This document shows, piece by piece, positions 60,927 through 64,000 of a stretch of 64,000 nucleotides of DNA. Location: positions 62,001 to 126,000 of the forward strand of contig JAIBCC010000011.1 in NCBI GenBank assembly GCA_019694395.1, written 5' to 3'. This stretch comes from Pyrinomonadaceae bacterium. Its GTDB lineage: Bacteria > Acidobacteriota > Blastocatellia > Pyrinomonadales > Pyrinomonadaceae. A model generated the notes under the pieces. The model saw only the letters and a program-made list of their open reading frames with translations. It ran no database searches and was not told the origin of the DNA. The position numbers were made by a program, and so were the translations under genes. Within the stretch, counting starts at the first letter, position 1. Every line of letters starts with the position of its first letter.

Positions 60927-62489
60927 ATGGGCGTTGGAATTTGCGACAAGCATAATTATTGCACTTTCATAATATCTTGTGAACATATAAATAATGTTGT
61001 TGAAAAGATGGATGAAATTAAGAACCTTGATTATGTGACTGTTGTTGAATATAAACACACAAAGTTTTTAGGCTTCTCAGATAAGTATGCTTATTGTGAT
61101 AAATGTGCGGAAAAGTATTGGCTACCAAGAGGAAATATTTCTCAAATTAGACTTTTATTTTCGTTGCCTTTTAGGAAAAAATTTACCACCGAAAACGAGT
61201 TTTATGTTTGTGACCAATGCTTTTTTGAAGATTTATTTGACCAGACTTTTATTGATTACATAAATAATCCGAAGTTTAAATATCCTTTTATGAACAAAAC
61301 TGAAAAAGTTATAGAAGCTAAAGTGCCGAAATTTCAAATAATTAAAGAAATAGAAGAATCAACCCAAGTAGCTACTTACGCTAAGATGAATATCTCAGTC
61401 GAACGCGGAAAAGGCTCTTGGATTTGGACGAGCGAGGGCGAAAAATTCCTCGATTTGTATGGTGGACACGCCGTTTGCGGGACAGGACATTCGCACCCCG
61501 CTGTTGTCGAAGCAATTAAAGAACAAGCCGATAAAGTCTTGTTTTACTCAAACTTGGTCTATTCGGAAATCCGCGCCAAAGTTTCCGAAAAGCTCGTTTC
61601 GGTTGCGCCTGACAATATCACGAAAGCGTTTTTCTGCAATTCTGGAACTGAGGCAAACGAAAACGCGATGCGAATGGCGAGATTTGCGACAGGACGCGAA
61701 AAGATCATTACTTTTACGGGCGGATTTCACGGACGTTCGGCTGATTCGATTTCGGCGACATTCTTGGGTAAATACCGCGAAATCGGCAAACCAAATGTTC
61801 CCGGTCACGTCTGTGCAGAATTTGGAAATTTGGATTCAGTCCGCGAATTAGCCGACGACCAAACCGCCGCAATTATGCTCGAACCGATTCAATCAATGTT
61901 CGGCTGCCGCGAAGCCACACCAGAATTTTTCCAAGGCTTACGCCAAATTTGCGATGAACACGGAATTATTCTAATTTTCGATGAAGTTCAAACCGGAGTC
62001 GGACGCACAGGAAACTGGTTTTTCAGCGGTTCGGAAAATGCGGGCGGAGTTCAAGCTGATGTTATCACTTTGGCAAAATCTTTGGGTAGCGGAATTCCTG
62101 TTGGAGCGTGTCTGGTCAATGAAAAAGTATCTAAAAACATTAAAACCAATGATTTAGGCACTACTTTTGGCGGCGGAATGTTGGCGATGGCAGCGGTTTT
62201 GGCAACTTTGGAAGCAATCGAAAACGAAGATATGATTGCCAACGCCAAACGCATCGAAAATCATCTGCGTGAGCGTTTAAAGGAAGTTGAAGAAGTTGTC
62301 GCAGTTCATGGCAAAGGTTGTTTGATCGGCATCGAATTTTCTTCACCAGCCAAAGATTATCACGCTAAACTGCTTGAACATCAGATAATTACCGGAACTT
62401 CCAGCGTTCCGAATGTTTTGCGTCTGCTTCCGCCTTTGTGTGTCAAAGAAGAGGAAATTGATTTGTTGGTTGAGGTGCTAAAATCCTAA
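60927..62489 (+). CDS. argD: Acetylornithine aminotransferase with Cys-rich N-terminal extension
   Basis: 520 residues in one frame from ATG 60927. Residues from about 145 on are a normal class III aminotransferase: YAKMNISVERGKGSWIWTSE, YGGHAVCGTGHSHPAVVEAI, CNSGTEANENAMRMARFATG, IILIFDEVQTGVGRTG and the PLP-lysine region TLAKSLGSGIPVGACL. It makes N-acetylornithine in arginine synthesis. Residues 1-120 differ: seven Cys, including CDKCAEKYW and VCDQCFFED, like zinc knuckles, and no link to known aminotransferases. An internal ATG at 61290 (MNKTEKVIEAK) could start a plain ArgD. The extension is either a real fusion or a separate gene read through. Confidence 0.88.
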   Translation: MGVGICDKHNYCTFIISCEHINNVVEKMDEIKNLDYVTVVEYKHTKFLGFSDKYAYCDKCAEKYWLPRGNISQIRLLFSLPFRKKFTTENEFYVCDQCFFEDLFDQTFIDYINNPKFKYPFMNKTEKVIEAKVPKFQIIKEIEESTQVATYAKMNISVERGKGSWIWTSEGEKFLDLYGGHAVCGTGHSHPAVVEAIKEQADKVLFYSNLVYSEIRAKVSEKLVSVAPDNITKAFFCNSGTEANENAMRMARFATGREKIITFTGGFHGRSADSISATFLGKYREIGKPNVPGHVCAEFGNLDSVRELADDQTAAIMLEPIQSMFGCREATPEFFQGLRQICDEHGIILIFDEVQTGVGRTGNWFFSGSENAGGVQADVITLAKSLGSGIPVGACLVNEKVSKNIKTNDLGTTFGGGMLAMAAVLATLEAIENEDMIANAKRIENHLRERLKEVEEVVAVHGKGCLIGIEFSSPAKDYHAKLLEHQIITGTSSVPNVLRLLPPLCVKEEEIDLLVEVLKS

Positions 62490-63244
62490 CCTTTTGGTTT
62501 ATAGACAAACTTGAACAACAAAAAAGCAATCGCTAAAATCGCCAAACTGATTAAGGAATATGTATAAAAACTACTATCTTGCTGTTTCACTTGCTCATTC
62601 TGGACGATGCCCCTGCGTTTATTATTAAACTGTGTGTCCAATGCGGATGTTTCTTGAGTAAGTTGGGCATTTTGCGAAACCTGGTTATATTTTATTTTGA
62701 GATTGTTTTTATCTTGCAAAAGTTTAGTCTCTAAAGTCACCAATTCTGTGATTTTCTTTTCATCAACTGTAGGAGGTGTTCTCAGGAAATAAACCCACAC
62801 AAACGATCCTCCAACTGACGGCAAAACAATTGCTATCCCAATGAGTATATAACCTGCAATCTTATTCCCTAACTCATTTTTTTTATCGGCTTTCGGCGAG
62901 GCTGCAGATGACTTGGATTTTGTTTTGGATTGGTTGTTTTTGGTTTCAGCCGATTTAGCAAAAAATTTGGACAGAAACGAGTTTTCCGACGTTTCTGATT
63001 TAGATTTTGACCTTGCAGAATTTCTTTTTGCCTCCTTAGTTTCTTGTGCTTCAAAAAGTTTTTGAAGCGCAAGAATTTTATTTGCCTCAACCCAGTTTAA
63101 ATTCTTGATTTTTACCGGCTGATTCGGGTGTAATTTGCCTGTTTTTACCCAGTCCTTTAATTCTTCCAAGGTTATGCTTATGATTTCTTGATTGACTTGG
63201 ACTTGCCAATCTTCGTTTGGCAAAACATTTTTTGTGGTGTTCAT
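62486..63244 (-). CDS. GYF_2-like domain protein with two membrane helices
   Basis: 252 residues. Residues 10-60 (WQVQVNQEIISITLEELKDW, HPNQPVKIKNLNWVEANKIL) match the GYF_2 (DUF4339) peptide-binding-like domain. A Lys/Ser-rich linker follows (70-130), then a membrane helix (IAGYILIGIAIVLPSVGGSF), a helical coiled-coil-like stretch (about 165-220) and a second membrane helix near the end (YSLISLAILAIAFLLFKFV). The stop overlaps argD's stop by 4 bp (convergent). Function unknown. Confidence 0.75.
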   Translation of the reverse strand: MNTTKNVLPNEDWQVQVNQEIISITLEELKDWVKTGKLHPNQPVKIKNLNWVEANKILALQKLFEAQETKEAKRNSARSKSKSETSENSFLSKFFAKSAETKNNQSKTKSKSSAASPKADKKNELGNKIAGYILIGIAIVLPSVGGSFVWVYFLRTPPTVDEKKITELVTLETKLLQDKNNLKIKYNQVSQNAQLTQETSALDTQFNNKRRGIVQNEQVKQQDSSFYTYSLISLAILAIAFLLFKFVYKPKG

Positions 63245-63553
63245 ATCGTTTGAGTGATAGAAAATTTCCAGCAGGAGCGACTGTTTCCTTATTTGAATTA
63301 GTTACGTTATCTAAAATGGGTAAATCTATAGTTACGTTGATGAGTATTCCGCAGCAAATACCTTTTACTATGCTAAAATATTTACTGGGTTTGGTCAATT
63401 TTTTTAAATTGCCAACATAGTTTAAAATATTCAGATGAGCAATTTGTCTGACAAACTGTTAGACAAATTCTGCGGGGATAATATTTGGATTTTGGACAAA
63501 GTAAAATCCCCGAAGAACACAAGATTCTTCAAAAGCCCAGCCGCTTTTCTTTT
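63245..63553. other. Gene-free spacer with two hairpins
   Basis: No coding frame is convincing. AATTTGTCT / AGACAAATT (63441-63449 and 63461-63469) is a perfect 9-bp stem, and GGGGAT / ATCCCC (63474-63479 and 63506-63511) a second. They lie 42-113 bp after the stop of the minus-strand permease gene and may end its transcript. The promoter of the GYF_2-like gene should be at the left side. Confidence 0.6.
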
Positions 63554-64000
63554 CTAAGTTCCTCTGACAATCGCATAATAAATCGGCATTCCAATCGTGA
63601 TATTAAACGGAAAAGTTACGCCAAGAGCCATCGGAATATACAAACCCGGATCGGATTTTGGAGCAGCTAAACGCATTGCTGCCGGAACTGCAATGTAAGA
63701 AGCACTCGCCGCTAAAATAGCAAAAATAAAGCGGTTTCCTTCATCTGCGGTTACTATTTTGCTGGCGAACGCAATAAAACCTCCATTTAAAAGTGGAATT
63801 AACAAAGCGAAAATCGTTACAAATAAACCGTATTTTCGGAAAGCCGCGAAACGTCTCGCTGTCACCATTCCCATTTCGAGTAAAAATATTGCCAAAAATC
63901 CTTTGAAAATATCATTGGTAAACGGCTTAATTCCTTCGGCTTGTTTGGAATCGGCAATCAATCCGATTATCAAGCTGCCAAGAATCATCAGAACACTGCC
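63554..64000 (-). CDS. SbtA-like sodium-dependent bicarbonate transporter family permease, partial
   Basis: The frame is open to the right edge (upstream codons GSVL precede the first Met), so the N-terminal half is missing. The visible 149 residues hold about five membrane helices and the conserved end AASASYIAVPAAMRLAAPKS, then LGVTFPFNITIGMPIYYAIV, typical for the SBT/DUF897 family. Cyanobacterial SbtA imports bicarbonate with sodium; heterotrophic relatives may do the same for carboxylation. No PII-like sbtB gene lies downstream on this strand. Confidence 0.9.
   Translation of the reverse strand, partial: GSVLMILGSLIIGLIADSKQAEGIKPFTNDIFKGFLAIFLLEMGMVTARRFAAFRKYGLFVTIFALLIPLLNGGFIAFASKIVTADEGNRFIFAILAASASYIAVPAAMRLAAPKSDPGLYIPMALGVTFPFNITIGMPIYYAIVRGT

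Overview
The window is AT-rich, low-GC bacterial DNA that looks chromosomal, most likely from an Acidobacteriota of the Blastocatellia type. This placement is an inference. It rests on two tandem secreted VWA proteins of the 'VWFA-related acidobacterial' kind, a large outer-membrane beta-barrel with an N-terminal carboxypeptidase-regulatory-like domain, a tonB-exbB-exbD-exbD-TPR cluster, and outer-envelope biology (Tat and Sec secretion, lipoproteins, KdsD). I saw no rRNA, tRNA, CRISPR array, phage or transposase gene.

Layout. 1-1.8 kb: an ECF sigma factor, its zinc-type anti-sigma factor and a bactofilin-like membrane protein cut by the left edge. 2-4.2 kb: two VWA proteins. 4.3-11.7 kb: a small bacterial-microcompartment (BMC) locus, with two hexameric shell proteins, a CoA-acylating aldehyde dehydrogenase with an unusual C-terminal extension, a membrane zinc-ribbon protein and a tiny membrane peptide. 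A 5-oxoprolinase operon (pxpBCA) and an NRAMP-like transporter lie between the two shell genes. 11.8-22.1 kb: RodZ-like protein, guaB, two hydrolases under an AraC regulator, an ABC-F ATPase, a PpiC-type foldase lipoprotein, rpmB and ridA. 22.3-27.1 kb: a tightly packed minus-strand cassette holding an AraC-type HTH protein, a secreted four-cysteine peptide, a TlpA-like thioredoxin, a LolA-like secreted protein and a TonB-dependent-receptor-like barrel. 27.4-41.2 kb: rel, the TonB/ExbBD operon, then tgt-yajC-secD-secF, a MauE-thioredoxin-thioredoxin fusion and der. 41.4-51.6 kb: accessory genes, including a very Q/R/N-rich secreted protein, kdsD, a Tat-exported amine oxidase and a 126-bp MITE-like element. 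51.7-62.5 kb: an arginine operon (argR-argG-DUF1611-like P-loop protein-orphan-argC), then pirin, acetyltransferases, an SGNH hydrolase, a GH92 mannosidase and an argD carrying a Cys-rich N-terminal extension. The right edge cuts an SbtA-like permease.

The least-explained feature at sequence level is a dispersed set of very short tandem repeats with 7-bp or 9-bp periodicity. They lie between genes, often as long inverted pairs that end right at a start codon, and they also occur in frame inside at least four genes (aldehyde dehydrogenase, ABC-F, pxpC, DUF1611-like), where they code for linkers of K/S/Q/N/P type. In the BMC aldehyde dehydrogenase three such tracts separate the catalytic domain, a putative encapsulation helix and a C-terminal tail. 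The two best candidates for an undescribed biological system are this reduced BMC locus and the secreted-peptide/thioredoxin/barrel cassette.

Where several start codons were possible I chose by ribosome-binding site and signal-peptide position. All family names come from reading motifs by eye; no database search was run.
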